Below are positions 46,219 through 58,136 of a DNA stretch of 64,000 bases, piece after piece. Position 1 is the stretch's first letter. Each line of letters starts with the position of its first letter. The notes below the pieces were generated by a model that saw only the letters and a program-made list of their open reading frames with translations, was not told where the DNA came from and ran no database searches. The position numbers and the translations under genes were made by a program. Origin of the DNA: Camellia lanceoleosa (Eukaryota > Streptophyta > Magnoliopsida > Ericales > Theaceae); contig CM045763.1 of NCBI GenBank assembly GCA_025200525.1, forward strand, positions 88,378,131 to 88,442,130, in the 5' to 3' direction.

Positions 46219-47892
46219 TGTAGACACCCCATTTTTGACCGACCTTAAGACTCAGACGTCACCGATTGAGCGCTCGGTGATGTTGCATGTTGTGCTCGTT
46301 CAGAGGTCTCAGAGTCGCGGCCGTGTGCCTTGCCTCCGGACTTCCGAACTCTCTTCTGTGCCTTGTCTCGGTTTGCGAACCAGGCTCGGTTTTCTCTGTT
46401 TTCTTTCCCGCGGGAAGGGAGTGGTCCTGTAGACTATCTCCCGGTGGCCGTGTGCTACATTTCGTGGCCGTAGGCCATTTTGCCCATTTCGGAGCCCGAT
46501 GCCTCGGTTCGGGACCGCCCAACCATCTCCGATTTCTCCGGTTCTTGGCTGGTACCTCTGTTTTATCATTTTGAGGAACACTGGGGCCTCTGATGCCCAC
46601 TTCGCGGCCGTATGCCACTTCCGGTGCCAACAGCCCATTTTCGGGACCCCGAACCGCGCGGTTTAGGCCCCGAGCATTCATTTCGCATCGGTTTTCTCTG
46701 ATTTTTGGCAGGAACCTCTGTTTTGTCATTCCGAGGGACACTGGGGTCGCAGATACCCACTTCACTGCTGAACACCACTTCCGGCACCTGCAGCCCATTT
46801 TCGGGATCCCGAATTGCCCAGTTTTGGCCCCGAGCGTTCATTTCTCATTAGTTTTTGTTCAAATTTGGCAGGTACCTCTGTTTTAACACCAAGAAGATCA
46901 ATGGGGGGTGGGAGGCCAGCAATTATCCCAGATAACCAGTTTCGCTCCTCCGACGCCCGTTTTGCTCACTTCCGGGCCAATGTTGAACACCCTGGGGATA
47001 TTTCCTTCCAACCAAAGCTACATATCTGTGATCAGGGGACATGGGAGGACCCTAAAAACTACTGGTCGGCCAGCAATTGTGGATTTCATTTTTTAGCCTC
47101 TCCTTCAAGTCCTATGTTGTGACTCTGCTTTGATGTTGCCAATTTCCGACCTTGGAACCTTGTTCCACACATCTAAGAGGACCCTAAAAGTTGGTGGTCG
47201 AAATTGTGGATTTCATTTTTGAGCCCTCCTTCAAGCTCTATGTTGTGGCTCCTGCCTGTTGCCAATTTCCGACCTTGGGGCCTTATTCTACACACATGGG
47301 AGGACACCATTGCATGGTGGTCGGCGAATTTTTGCCCTTCATTTTGGTCCATGGCCGGCCGGCCAGGTAGTGGCTAGTCGACAGGGGTGTGGCCGGCCAC
47401 CTCCGGAAAGTTACTGCCGCCGACTTTTGCTTTCAAATTTCTTTCCAAATGTCTGATATTTTTCAAAATATCCCGGGCATCCGGGGGATATTTTGGGAGG
47501 GAAAGCTTGGGTGCTTTTCCCTCCCCTTTTACACCTTTTCTTGCTTACTTAAAGGGTTGGGCAGCTCCTTTTGCTAGGGTTGGAACATTTTCTCTCAAGG
47601 CTTCATCTTCCCTAACCTCCATTTTCATAGCCAAAAACTCAAAAAACCTTCAAGCTTCCTAGCTAATTCCTTCATCAACCCTAAGCTCCACCATCACCAC
47701 CTCCATTCCAGCAGTAAGGGAGTGTTCTTCAGAGGCTTAGAAGCAACTTTCATCAAGGCAAGAAGAGGCAAAAGACTTGTCTTCAAGGGTAAGTCTCAAT
47801 TCCCTTTTTTCTAGCATAATTTTCCATCAATTCTTTACCCTATTTGCTTTCAGTTTTTGGGCTCCGACCCCTACTGGTTTTGGGCTTATTTT

Positions 47893-48241
47893 GAGCCCCT
47901 CTACAACTTTGTAGAAGGGCTCAACCTCATTTGGTGTCTCCATAATGTACTTCCTTCAATATCACTCTTTAGGCCATTGTTTTGCATGCTTTATTTTCCT
48001 TATGAGTAATCTGATTTCGAGACTGATGTAAACTGTTAGTGGGATTATATTGAGCCCCTCTTCAACATTGAAGAAGGGCTCCATCATGTTTGGCTTCTCT
48101 ATCATGCACTTCCTTTGAAATTCTTCCATTTTACCATAAAATTGCATGATTGTTTTGGCCTATTTATAATCTGATTTGGAGCATGCAAAATACTGATATT
48201 GTGCTTATTTTGAGCCCCTCTTCAACATTTAAGAAGGGCTC
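47893..48241 (+). repeat. Three GAGCCCCTC hairpins about 160 bases apart in block C
   Basis: Hairpins at 47893-47922, 48052-48081 and 48212-48241, each GAGCCCCTCT, a short loop and AGAAGGGCTC. Copy 1 pairs TCTAC with GTAGA; copy 2 pairs TCTTC with GAAGA, a compensating change. Copy 3 has one base off. Confidence 0.88.
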
Positions 48242-49068
48242 AACCTGGTTTTCTTGCTCTACATATCACTTGCTTTGAATTCTTGTTCCACTCCCATTTT
48301 GCATGCTTTTTTAAGCTCACCATGCTTCGGATTTCAGCCTTCATCAGGCCTAGAGAGTGCCTTATTTTGGTCCTTTATTTATGCTTTGTTAAGGGTCTCA
48401 GGCCATTTGATGATTGGTTTTGGTACTTGTTTTGTAATCCTCCATATTTTCCGTAAAATTGCATGCTTTGTTAGGCTTTCTTAGCTTCGGATTTCAGCCT
48501 TCATCAGGCTTAGAAAATGTCTTGTTTTGGTCCATTCTTCAAGTTTTATTAAAGGTCTTAAGTTGTTTGGTCATTGCTTATGATACCTCTCTTTATAGCC
48601 CTATTTTGGCCCAAATTTTGCATGCTATATTTAGTATATCTACACACTGAATTGGAGGCTTTCATCTATTGTAAATGTATATATTTTTGGTCCGTCTTTA
48701 GTTTTTTAGAACTGATTTTTTGGGTTTGAGCACTCTAAATACCACTTGCTTTGTAATTCCTCTCTTTTCCCGTATTTTTGCATGCCATTATTGCCATATC
48801 TATGCTCACAATTTGGCCTTGTTTTGTACTGAAAAGATGCTATTTTTGGGGCTGCCTTGCTACTGTTTTTGCTTTCATGTACCAATTTTGCATGCTTAGC
48901 ATAGCCGTAGGCCATTTCGGGTACTTAAAATCACATTTCGGGATGATTTCATGCGTTGATCGTCATTTCGTATCATTTCGGGGCTGTTTTCCCCTTCATT
49001 TAGCTGCTGAAATTTGGTTTGCATGCTTGCATATCATTTTCCATGTCATTTCATGCTTTAGTGCATTA

Positions 49069-50038
49069 CCTCGGTTTGCGTGCCCGTGGGCATGCACTTC
49101 GAGGCACTCCATTTTCATTCATTGGCTTCCTATGTGAGTAGGCTGAGGCTCTCTCGTGTTGGTATAAGCCCATCATTGCATTTCTGTACCATTTTCATGC
49201 TTGTATATCATCGCCTCGGTTTGCGTGCGTGAGCACGACTTTGGCACCTCTGCTTCTGACGGCGACCTATGTGAAGTCTTGGTGAGGCTCTCTCATGTTG
49301 GCATAAGCCCATCGTTACATTCCGTATGCCATTTCATGCATTTCCTCGGTTCGCGTGCCCGTGTGCGCGCATTTCGAGGCGCATCTTTTTACCCGACGGC
49401 AGCCTATGTGAGTGCGGCTGAGGCTCTCTCATGTTGGCGTAAGCCCATCTTTGCATTCTGTATGCCATTTCATGCATTTTCTCGGTTCGCGTGCCCGTGT
49501 GTACGCATTTCGAGGCGCATCTTTTTATGCGACGGCAGCCTATGTGAGTGCGGCTGAGGCTCTCTCATGTAGGCGTAAGCCCATCATTGCATGCCATATG
49601 CCATTTCATCATCGCCTCGGTTTGCATGCCTGTGTGCACGCATTTCGAGGCACTTCGGTTTTATCCGATTTGCATCTCACATCATCGCTTCGGCTTGCAT
49701 GCCTGTGCGCACGCATTTCGAGGCACTTCAGTTTTATCCGATTCGCATGTCACATCATCGCCTCGGCTTGCGTGCCCGTGGGCACGCATTTCGAGGCACC
49801 TCATTTTCATCTCACGGCCTCTTATGTGAGTGCGGCTGAGGCTCTCTCATGTTAGTGTAAGTCCAATTTGCATTCTGTTTGCCATTTTATGCTCGTATGT
49901 CACCGCCTCGGTTTGCGTGCCCTTGGGCACGCATTTCGAGGCATTTCATTTTAGTCCCATTATACATCATTTTTTATGTCATTCCATGTTTTTATGCTAT
50001 CATCTCAGTTTGCGTGCCCGTGGGCACGCATTTCGAGG
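49069..50038 (+). repeat. Array of nine 36-base hairpins in block C
   Basis: Copies start near 49069, 49214 (decayed), 49344, 49480, 49615, 49688, 49761, 49906 and 50003. The best form has CCTCG and CGAGG as outer arms, with an inner stem GCGTGCCCGTGGGCACGC. Spacing is about 72 or 135-145 bases; the longer spacers hold GCTGAGGCTCTCTCATGTTG. Confidence 0.9.
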
Positions 50039-51721
50039 TATCTCATTTGCATAGCATTGTGCATGCTAGGATATATTTCAGTTGCATTCATGCATATCAT
50101 GCATATCGCATCGTGTTCGGGATAGGAGTTAGCTTGCACGGAAACGAGGCACGCTTTCAGACTCGAGTGACGAACGGGTCTCAATTCCCAAGTCACCAAC
50201 ACTCCGGATTACCCATGATGGAGTTAGGTTTTATTGTAGCATTCATATACATTCATCCTATATTGAGTTGTGCAATCCGATTCCTCGGCCATCACGCATC
50301 GAGATGCGTGATTGGTGGCACGAGGATCGAGGCATGCATATATTTGTGAAATACATTGCTATGCCCCTTTCCGCTCTCGCTGCGACAAAATGAAGAATCA
50401 GCAACCTTTCGAAACTCGACACGCATTTCAAGAAAAATGCAAACAGAGGCTAATCGGGGCACCGTTGTGGATTTCCGCGCAAAGGCATCCGGGCATGCAT
50501 CATTTCATCATCCGGAGCAGTAGCAAGGCAGTCCCTGGTTTGCATGCCAGTGTTACTCTTTTTGTAATTAATTTATTAATTAATTAGAAATCTGTAATAT
50601 TCTTTTATTCGGATCAGATATTTATTCGGACCCTCATGAGGGCAATGTTGTAATAAGGGTGTGTGAGTGTGATGTATGTCTTCCAACCCCCATTTCTTTC
50701 TCCCTTTTATTTATCCGCTTACAATGGTAAGATATAGGGCATATTTCAATTAGCATACAGCATGACAGCATGTTTGCATCATTCATCTGTTTTGCTCACA
50801 CTGCTCGCAAGATCATACAAACCGTGATCAGATTTCAATTCCAAGTTGAGTACTTGATAGTCATTGTATCTCATATGCCATGTTTAGAATAGCCGAGCCG
50901 CTATAGTTTGCATCTTTGCATGTGTTGCATTAGGCATTCTCAGATACTTAGGATCATGCATGATTTCTAATCACTGCTTTTGGCTTGGAGTACTCGGTAA
51001 GTTTTATGCTTTAGCATCCTTGCATGCGTGTGAGTGTTGCCATGAATAGCATGCTTACCATGAGGCTATGTGCTTATATGATATAACTGCCTTGAATGCC
51101 TGTGGGTGGAGGTTGAGTTATCTGAATTGGGACAGTTCATCAAATGCTTGTTTTAAGCCCACTAGATAGTGGCAACATCACTGTTTTCTAAGCCCACCCG
51201 AGGGTGGCAATCAAGATTTTAGCCTGCTCATGCAAGCACCATCACATCATTTTCAAACAAACAAACATGAAATGTTTTGCTCCAATTCAGACGGCCTAGT
51301 CTATACTTGTATGCTGTGCGCATCACATAGTAACCTAGGCTAATAACCGGAATAAGAACGCACAAAGTTTTCAAAAACAGATATCATGGTTAGTAGAGGC
51401 CGGTCTTTGATCCAAGGCGAAGGGTGCTCACGATGTGACCTTCCCCAATCGTACCCAAGTTCCCGAGCCAACTTTGGTGATGACGGACACGTGGCCTTTG
51501 GCACCGAGTTAGGGTTTCCTAAATTTCCCATTTTAAAAATATTTAGGTGGCGACTCTGTTATCTGGCAAAGCAGTCCATGTTTGGCACTTCTTTCAAGAA
51601 AAAAATATGTTTTTCTTCAAAACGATTTGCCAGAGTTGGACTATTTGGTTCAAGATTTGGAACCGCAACAAAAATCGAGTCCGAACTGTAGCGAGGTCCC
51701 TCGCGGGCCTGTTACAACTGG

Positions 51722-51960
51722 TTAACTAAATATTGTGCCACCATTGATTGTGTAACAAAACAGGTTGTGTTTAACCCACTAGAACAAAAAGAAATTGTGT
51801 TTGTGGGTAATGGGGTAGTGCCTCCACCTTACTTAATATCTACGAAGAAAGCATGTAAACTGATCAGGAAAGGATGCCAGGGTTATTTGTGTTATGTGTT
51901 GTTTGAACAAATTGTGAATGTTGAATTGAGTAGTATCCCTATTGTTAGCGAATTTCCAGA
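51722..51960 (+). pseudogene. Protease, second part, and linker of the Tekay-like element
   Basis: Continues directly from GMDW with [18 protein letters not shown], the usual sequence after the protease in Tekay-type pol, and runs to the start of RT. No stops in this part. Confidence 0.85.
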
Positions 51961-52850
51961 TGTGTTTCCAGATGAATTGCCAGTGAAATTAGTGGACAGG
52001 AAGATAGAGTTTACTATTGAAGTTGTGTCAGGCACTCAACCTATTTCTAAAAATCCCTACAGAATGGCTACCACTGAAATGAAAGAACTGAAGGAACAGT
52101 TGCAAGACATGCTTGATAAAGGATTTATCCGACCTAATACTTCACCATGGGGTGCATCGGTGTTATTTGTGAAAAAGAAAGATGGAACCTTGCGCTTGTG
52201 TATTGACTACCGAGAACTGAATAAGGTGACAATAAAGAATAAATATCCATTACCTCATATTGATGATTTGTTTGACTAGTTGCAGGGATCACAAGTGCTT
52301 TCCAAAATTGATTTGAGATCCGGATACCACCAGTTCAAGGTAAAAGTAGAGGATGTTGAGAAAATTGCGTTTCGAACAAGGTATGGCCATTATGAATTTC
52401 TTATTATGCCATTTGGGATGACTAATGCTCCTGCAGCTTTCATGGACCTAATGAACCGAATTTTTAAAACCTACCTTGATGAATTTGTTGTAGCGTTTAT
52501 TGATGATATCTTGATATATTCAAAGAATAGACTTGAACATGAACATCATTTGAGGACTGTCCTGCAAACACTTAGAGAAAAGAAATTATTTTCTAAACTA
52601 AAGAAATGTAAGTTTTGGTTGGATGAAGTTATTTTCTTAGGGCATGTTATCAACAAAGAGGGGATTTTAGTGGACCCACAGAAAATAGAGACAATTGTGA
52701 ATTGGACTACACCGACAAATGTAACGAAGGTCCGTAGTTTCATGGGCCTAACTGGGTACTACAGGAGGTTTTTGAAAGACTTTTTGAAAATAGCTATTCC
52801 TCTTACCCAACTGACACGCAAAGGGCAACCATTTGAATAGAACGATAAAA
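51961..52850 (+). pseudogene. Reverse transcriptase of the Tekay-like element
   Basis: Motifs in order: [82 protein letters not shown], the catalytic [10 protein letters not shown] (about 52498-52527), [15 protein letters not shown] and [14 protein letters not shown]. Stops at 52277 and 52838 fall at family Gln and Trp positions. Otherwise it is very well kept. Confidence 0.95.
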
Positions 52851-53300
52851 GAGAATCTCCCTTTCATGAACTGAAAACGAGACTAACCATTGTACCAGTT
52901 TTGACACTACTATTAGGTACGGAAAACTTTGTGATTTTCAGTGATGCATCTTATAAAGGTTTGGGTTGTGTGTTAATGCAGAATGGGCAAGTAATTGTTT
53001 ATGCCTCCCGACAATTGAGATCACATGAGAAAAACTACCCAACACATGATTTGGAATTGGTCGTAGTTGTATTCGCTTTGAAAATCTGGCGGCATTATTT
53101 GTATGGGGCAAAGTGTAAAGTCTACGCGGATCACAAAAGTCTGAAATACTTCTTTACGCAGAAGGAGTTGAACATGCGACAGAGGAGATGGCTTGAATTG
53201 ATAAAAGACTATGATCTTGAAATCTAGTATCACCCCGGGAAAGCCAATACAGTTGCTGATACCTTGAGCAGAAAATCGATGGGGAATTTGGCTTGTTTGC
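52851..53300 (+). pseudogene. RNase H of the Tekay-like element
   Basis: [56 protein letters not shown] and [20 protein letters not shown] are standard gypsy RNase H motifs with their Asp and Glu residues. A stop lies at 53225 before YHPGKANTVADTLSRK. One RNase H domain only, unlike the Tat elements in this window. Confidence 0.93.
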
Positions 53301-54800
53301 TTATTGAACAAAAAAAGATCTTGTAAGATTTCGAGAAGTCCGAGATTGAAGTGGTATTGTGCGAACAGGGCGGATTGATAGCCGCTATTACAGTCGAACC
53401 AGTGATCCTTGAGGAGATTAAACAGAAACAGAAGGAGGATGAATTCCTTAAAAAGATAGTTAATGAATTTGAAACGAATCCGAGACCAGGATATAGTGTA
53501 ATAAATGGGGTGCTGAAATTCCAAGATAGATTGTGTATTCCGAACATTCCCGAGTTAAAGAGAAAAGTTCTTGATGAAGCTCATAAGTCAGTATTTGCTA
53601 TGCATCCGGGAAATAGCAAAATGTATCGAGATTTGAAACAAAGTTATTGGTGGCCCAAAATGAAGAGAGAAATTGCAGAATATGTGTCTCAATGCCTTCA
53701 ATGCCAACAAGTTAAGGCTAAACATCAAAAGCCAGGCGGTCTACTTTAACCTCTCCCTATTTTGGAATGGAAATGGGAACATGTGACTATGGACTTTGTC
53801 GTTGGTCTACCTCGAACTCCTCGAGGTATGGATTCTATTTGGGTTGTAGTTGATAGACTGACTAAATCTGCACATTTTCTGCCTGTTAGGACTATATTTG
53901 ATGCTTATAGACTGGCTACTATATATGTTGATGAAATTGTCCGTTTACACGGAGTTCTGGTATCTATTGGGTCAGATAGAGATCCGAAATTTGTATCTAG
54001 ATTGTGGAAGAGTTTGCAGAAAGCTATGGGGACGGAACTGAGATTTAGTACTGCATTCCACCCACAGACAGATGGGCAATAAGAACGGACCATACAGACG
54101 TTAGAAGATATGTTGAGAATGTGTGGTTTAGATTTTCAAGGGAGTTAGGAAGATTATTTGCCACTAGCAGAGTTTGCATACAATAACAGCTTCCACTCCA
54201 GCATTGGTATGGCACCATACGAGGCTTTGTACGGTAGAAAGTGTAGGTCACCAATTTGTTGAACAAAAGTTAGAGATAGAGCTTTACTTGGGCCTGAAAT
54301 TGTGCAAGACACTTCTAAGAAGATCAAAATTGTTCAGCAAAGGCTCAAAACAGCTCAGGGTCAACAAAAGAATTATGCAGATGTTCAAAGAAGACCTCTT
54401 GAATATGAGGTTGGTGACCATGTGTTTATCCGTGTGACCCCATTGAAGGGCCAAGCAAGGTTCGAAAAAAGGGGTAAATTGTCACCCTGCTATATTGGGC
54501 CGTTTCAAATTTTGGAAAGGCTTGGTCTAGTTACTTATCGAGTCGCTTTGCCATTGGGATTCGAACAAATCCATAATGTATTTTATGTGTCAATGTTGAG
54601 GGGTTATCTTCGAGATCCACTTCCTGTGATTGATTACCGCCGGATAGCTCTTGATAAAAATATGGAATACGCGGAATGGCCGAAGCGAATCATTGATCGG
54701 CAAGTGAAACAATTGAGAAGCAAGTCCATCCCGATAGTGAAAGTGGAATGGAAAAAACACTATGGAACGAATGCTACATGGGAAAAAGAAGATGAAATGT
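53301..54800 (+). pseudogene. Integrase with chromodomain of the Tekay-like element
   Basis: The zinc-binding part has EAHKSVFAMHPGNSKMYRDL and CLQCQQVK. The catalytic core follows: VTMDFVVGLPRTP (Asp), SIGSDRDPKFVSRLW (Asp) and STAFHPQTDGQ before the Glu. Then come [20 protein letters not shown] and the GPFQILERLG block. The C-terminus (about 54700-54799) has IPIVKVEWKKH and ATWEKEDEM, a chromodomain, which in this family is thought to steer insertion to heterochromatin. Stops are at 53748, 54080, 54146 and 54260. The frame is otherwise unbroken to its end at 54800. Confidence 0.93.
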
Positions 54801-54863
54801 GACTACACTATCCACATTTGTTTTCTAACGAAAGTAAAATAAGTTTGGAGGACCAAACTTCCT

Positions 54864-54877
54864 AAAGGAGGGAAGAC
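54864..54877 (+). other. Polypurine tract of the Tekay-like element
   Basis: AAAGGAGGGAAGAC abuts the 3' LTR start. Confidence 0.88.
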
Positions 54878-57384
54878 TGTGATAATCTTGTTCCGTATTA
54901 TACTAATTGATCTCTATTATGAATGTGATTATGTGTTTGATATGATTTTGAGTGACATTCATGTGAATATATGTGGTTTTGAATTTCTATCTGTTTACCG
55001 TAGGAAAATCTGTTTGATTCGTTGCTCTAGAATTTAAATTGAAGGCCCTATCGACCACAGAATCTGAAATTGATTGTGCTATTGTAATTAGCGTAATTTT
55101 TAGAGCCTATGGTGATGTTTCATTGAAAATTGATTTGGATTGAATTAAAGAGATTAAATTGATAAAATAGTGCTCAATTAATTAGTGTTAATAAAGTGTG
55201 ATTAATGGAGCCTATAAAAAGGCTCATTCTCACTCAATTCCTCTCTTTTTAATTCATTTGGCTGAGATTAGCTCTCTAGGGAGAGAGAGAAAATCGAATT
55301 TAGAGAGAGAGTGTGTAGGCAAGTGAAGTTTTGATCAAGAAGTTGGAAATCTTAAAGATAAACTCAAGAATTAGCTACAATTTGGAAGAATTGAAGCTCC
55401 TAGGTGAGTAATCAACCCTTAATTCATGGGTTTGAGTTTGTAACCATGTGAATTCAAGTAATTATGTGACTAGGAACAAGAATTGAGTGGTAATTGATGA
55501 ATTTAAAGTCAATAGATGCATGCATGTGAGAAATTGCTATGAATTGGCATGTTTGAGCATAAAATGTATAATCCATGTTAGATTTTGATTGAAGTTCATA
55601 TTTTTGACCATCACTTCATCATCTAAATTGAGAATAGGAGTTGTTTTCCACATGCAAGTGAAATTTATAGAAGCATGGGTGTTGGATGTATGAATTTGTT
55701 GTGTTGGAAATAAATTTCGTATGATTTAGGGCATGCATGTATTTGATTCATGGGATTTAAGCTTCATAATGCTGTGATTTGGTGTTTGTATCATGTTGGT
55801 ATATATATATATATATATGAGAGTTATGGGCTATAAAATGAAAGAAATATCAACTTCAATGCATGGTTGAAGCTCAAGAACAGTTTTGGAAAACCCAAAA
55901 ATTGGCATGTCTGCTCGAGCGGGGAAAGCGCTACTCAAGCGTGAAATGCTAGTTTCCAGAACTTTTGCGGACATGGATGTGCGCTCGAGCGGGGAGATTC
56001 ACGCTTGAGCGGGGAGCCATGTAGTGTGACGTTCAGCTCGAGCGCCCGAATTCACGCTGGAGCGTAAAATTAAGGCAACCAATATTTTTGCAGACCAAAG
56101 GGGTCCACTCGAGCGTCCAAGGCCATGCTCGAGCGAGGAGTCCTGTTTCTAAAATTTTGAAAAGTAGCTATATGTTTCATTTTCCATTCTCTTTCATTTC
56201 TAAGCACTCTTAGGCATGCATTGAGCATTGTGAATGAGTTAAAATGATAAGAAAAAAGCCTAAAAGGAATGTATGAATTAAGAACGGATTAAATTGTTTG
56301 TGACCCATTATGTTTATGAAATGTGTAGGGTCAAGCACAAGGGCAAATTTATCGATAGATCACTGTGAGTAATATCTTAATAAAGATATTTGAAGTATAT
56401 TATTTGTCCAATTGTCTACTTCCATATAAGTCTTATAAGTTGTTAAATTGAATTGGGGACAAATATCTGTTATGCCATATGGTTGGGCCAAAGGCTGTTG
56501 GATACAATTATCTGGGCCGAAGGCCGTTTGACATGAATGAATAAATGGGCCGAAGGCCGTTTTATATGAACGAATGAATGAATGGACCAAAGGCCGTTGG
56601 ATGAAATTTATTGGGCCAAAGGCCGTTTGACATATATGAATGATTGGGCCAAAGGCCGTTGGATACGAATGGTTGGGCCAAAGGTCGTTGGATGCAATTG
56701 ATTGGGCCAAAGGCCGTTTGATATACATGATTGAATTGGGCTCGATGCCATTTGGTAAGGAATAAAGTAGGTCAAAGGCCGTTTGATACGTTCAGGCTTG
56801 AACTGCCTAATGTACCAAAATAATGCACTAAATAGAATTCTACATGGGCCCAAGGCCGTTTGATATATATGAATCTCATTTGCGTACCTTCTTTATTTGA
56901 TATTATTCACTGGGCTTTCGCTTACACTCATTCATGTGTATGTAGGTGAGTAAAAAGATGTTCAAACCCAGCTTCGGTGAAGTCTGTGAGAAAGGGTCAA
57001 GTTTAGGAGAGTCAGCCCAAACGTCCCACGTATGAGACTTACTTTCACCTCTTTTGATCTTTTGTTATAATCTTGTTATGTAGGCGAAAATGTTGGATTA
57101 CCTTTGTATATAAGTTTTGACTAGGCTAACTAAGACTTGAATGATCCTGTGTGTGTATAACACTTTAAGTTGATTTCTTTTTTGGTGTGAGTTGTTAATT
57201 AATACAGTTATGTGTTATTTGTTATGCCATGTAAGCATGGCTCTATAGACAATTTGTAAGTTTGCTTCCGTTTGGCCCCTTAACTCTGATGGAATATCTT
57301 TTGTCTGGTTTGAAGCCGCAGGTAATCCCTTGATTACTGGCCGGTTATGACCTTAACTCATAGGTGCGGGTTCGGGTCATGACA
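54878..57384 (+). repeat. 3' LTR of the Tekay-like element
   Basis: 2507 bp against 2519 bp for the 5' copy. The GGCCAAAGGCC array (56480-56880) has about two fewer units than the 5' copy, while the CTCGAGCG region (55910-56145) has an extra piece, and an (AT)n run (55801-55818) is longer. So the LTRs have drifted mostly by repeat gain and loss. Confidence 0.94.
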
Positions 57385-57823
57385 TCGTGAGTACAACACA
57401 CATACCAAAAATAAAAATAGTTTTAAAAAATTGCAAATTGCTAAAAACCCTTTCACAATATAATTGGGGATTTGGCCTGGTTTTATGGTTGAGAGAATGG
57501 CAAAGGTCTTCCGAAAGAAGGGGGTGAGAGAATGCACTTTGCAAAGCATGTACTTGAAAATTAAGGGGATTTTTTTTAAGGTCCCTAGTATTAAGATTTT
57601 GTAGTATAAAGGACATCAAATATTTTCATAATGTCTAAGGTCCCTCAATTTGATCCAGAGAAATTTCTCTCCAGAGAAATTCCCATCCAGAGAAATTTCA
57701 TCCAGAGAATTTCTCCGGATCTCTAAGAGAATTTCTCTGGACCTCTGAGAGAATTTCTCTCCAGAGAACTAGAATTTCTCTAGGAGGTTTTTCTATTTCT
57801 CTTCTTTAAATTGTTGCTCATTT

Positions 57824-57861
<38 letters not shown>

Positions 57862-57915
57862 ATCACAATAAGCAAGAAATGTGAAAAGAATCATTCTTTA
57901 AATTGCTGTCCATTC

Positions 57916-57993
<78 letters not shown>

Positions 57994-58136
57994 GGCAAGA
58001 AATGTGAAAAGGATCGTACTTTAAATTGTTGCCCATTCCTTGTGAATCCCTACCATGGCCTTTGTTTTATCCATTCTGCAAGTGGCTCCCTCTTGTTTTT
58101 TTTTTTTTCCCTTCTCTTCTTCTTCTTCTTCTTCTA
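57385..58136. other. Spacer with palindromic TTCTCTGGA repeats and microsatellites
   Basis: 57650-57790 is full of CCAGAGAAATTTCTCTGG-like words in both directions. (GA)n follows at 57826-57857, (GT)n then (GA)n at 57917-57991, and (TTC)n near 58110-58135. GGCAAGAAATGTGAAAAG and CTTTAAATTGTTGCCCATTC recur about every 125 bases around them. No gene. Confidence 0.75.

Larger units (their letters stand above)
46219..51716 (+). mobile_element. Block C: 5.5-kb non-coding LTR-like element, family of blocks A and B
   Basis: It starts TGTAGACACCCCATTTTTGA and ends CCTGTTACA, with ACTGG on both sides (46214-46218 and 51717-51721). The interrupted protease frame rejoins exactly at the insertion site. 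The front part is GC-richer than in A and B, with CCACTTC words replacing CCACTTTT. The 3' third is clearly similar to A and B, including AATAAGAACNCA, GACGGACACGTGGCC and GGTGGCGACTCT. The middle has its own hairpin array. No coding frame matches a known protein. Confidence 0.82.
42104..57384 (+). mobile_element. Ty3/gypsy chromovirus (Tekay/Del-like) with block C nested inside
   Basis: 2.5-kb LTRs (42104-44622 and 54878-57384), a tRNA-Met primer site, a purine tract, a gag-pol frame and a C-terminal chromodomain. The target duplication is TCATG / TCGTG, differing at one base. Long LTRs, the Met primer and the chromodomain point to Tekay/Del. About 22 differences in the first 290 LTR bases, counted by eye, indicate an old insertion. 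The coding frame holds to the end, interrupted by stops and by block C. Confidence 0.94.

Noticed and set aside
49069..50038. A CRISPR-like array
   Set aside because: Repeats are palindromic, but spacers are themselves repeated and of varied length, in a plant retroelement; not CRISPR.
48778..50349. Overlapping plus-strand frames with repeated RLSHVGVSPSLH and ISRHF peptides
   Set aside because: They translate the hairpin array of block C in several frames at once; the conserved signal is DNA palindromes, not one reading frame.
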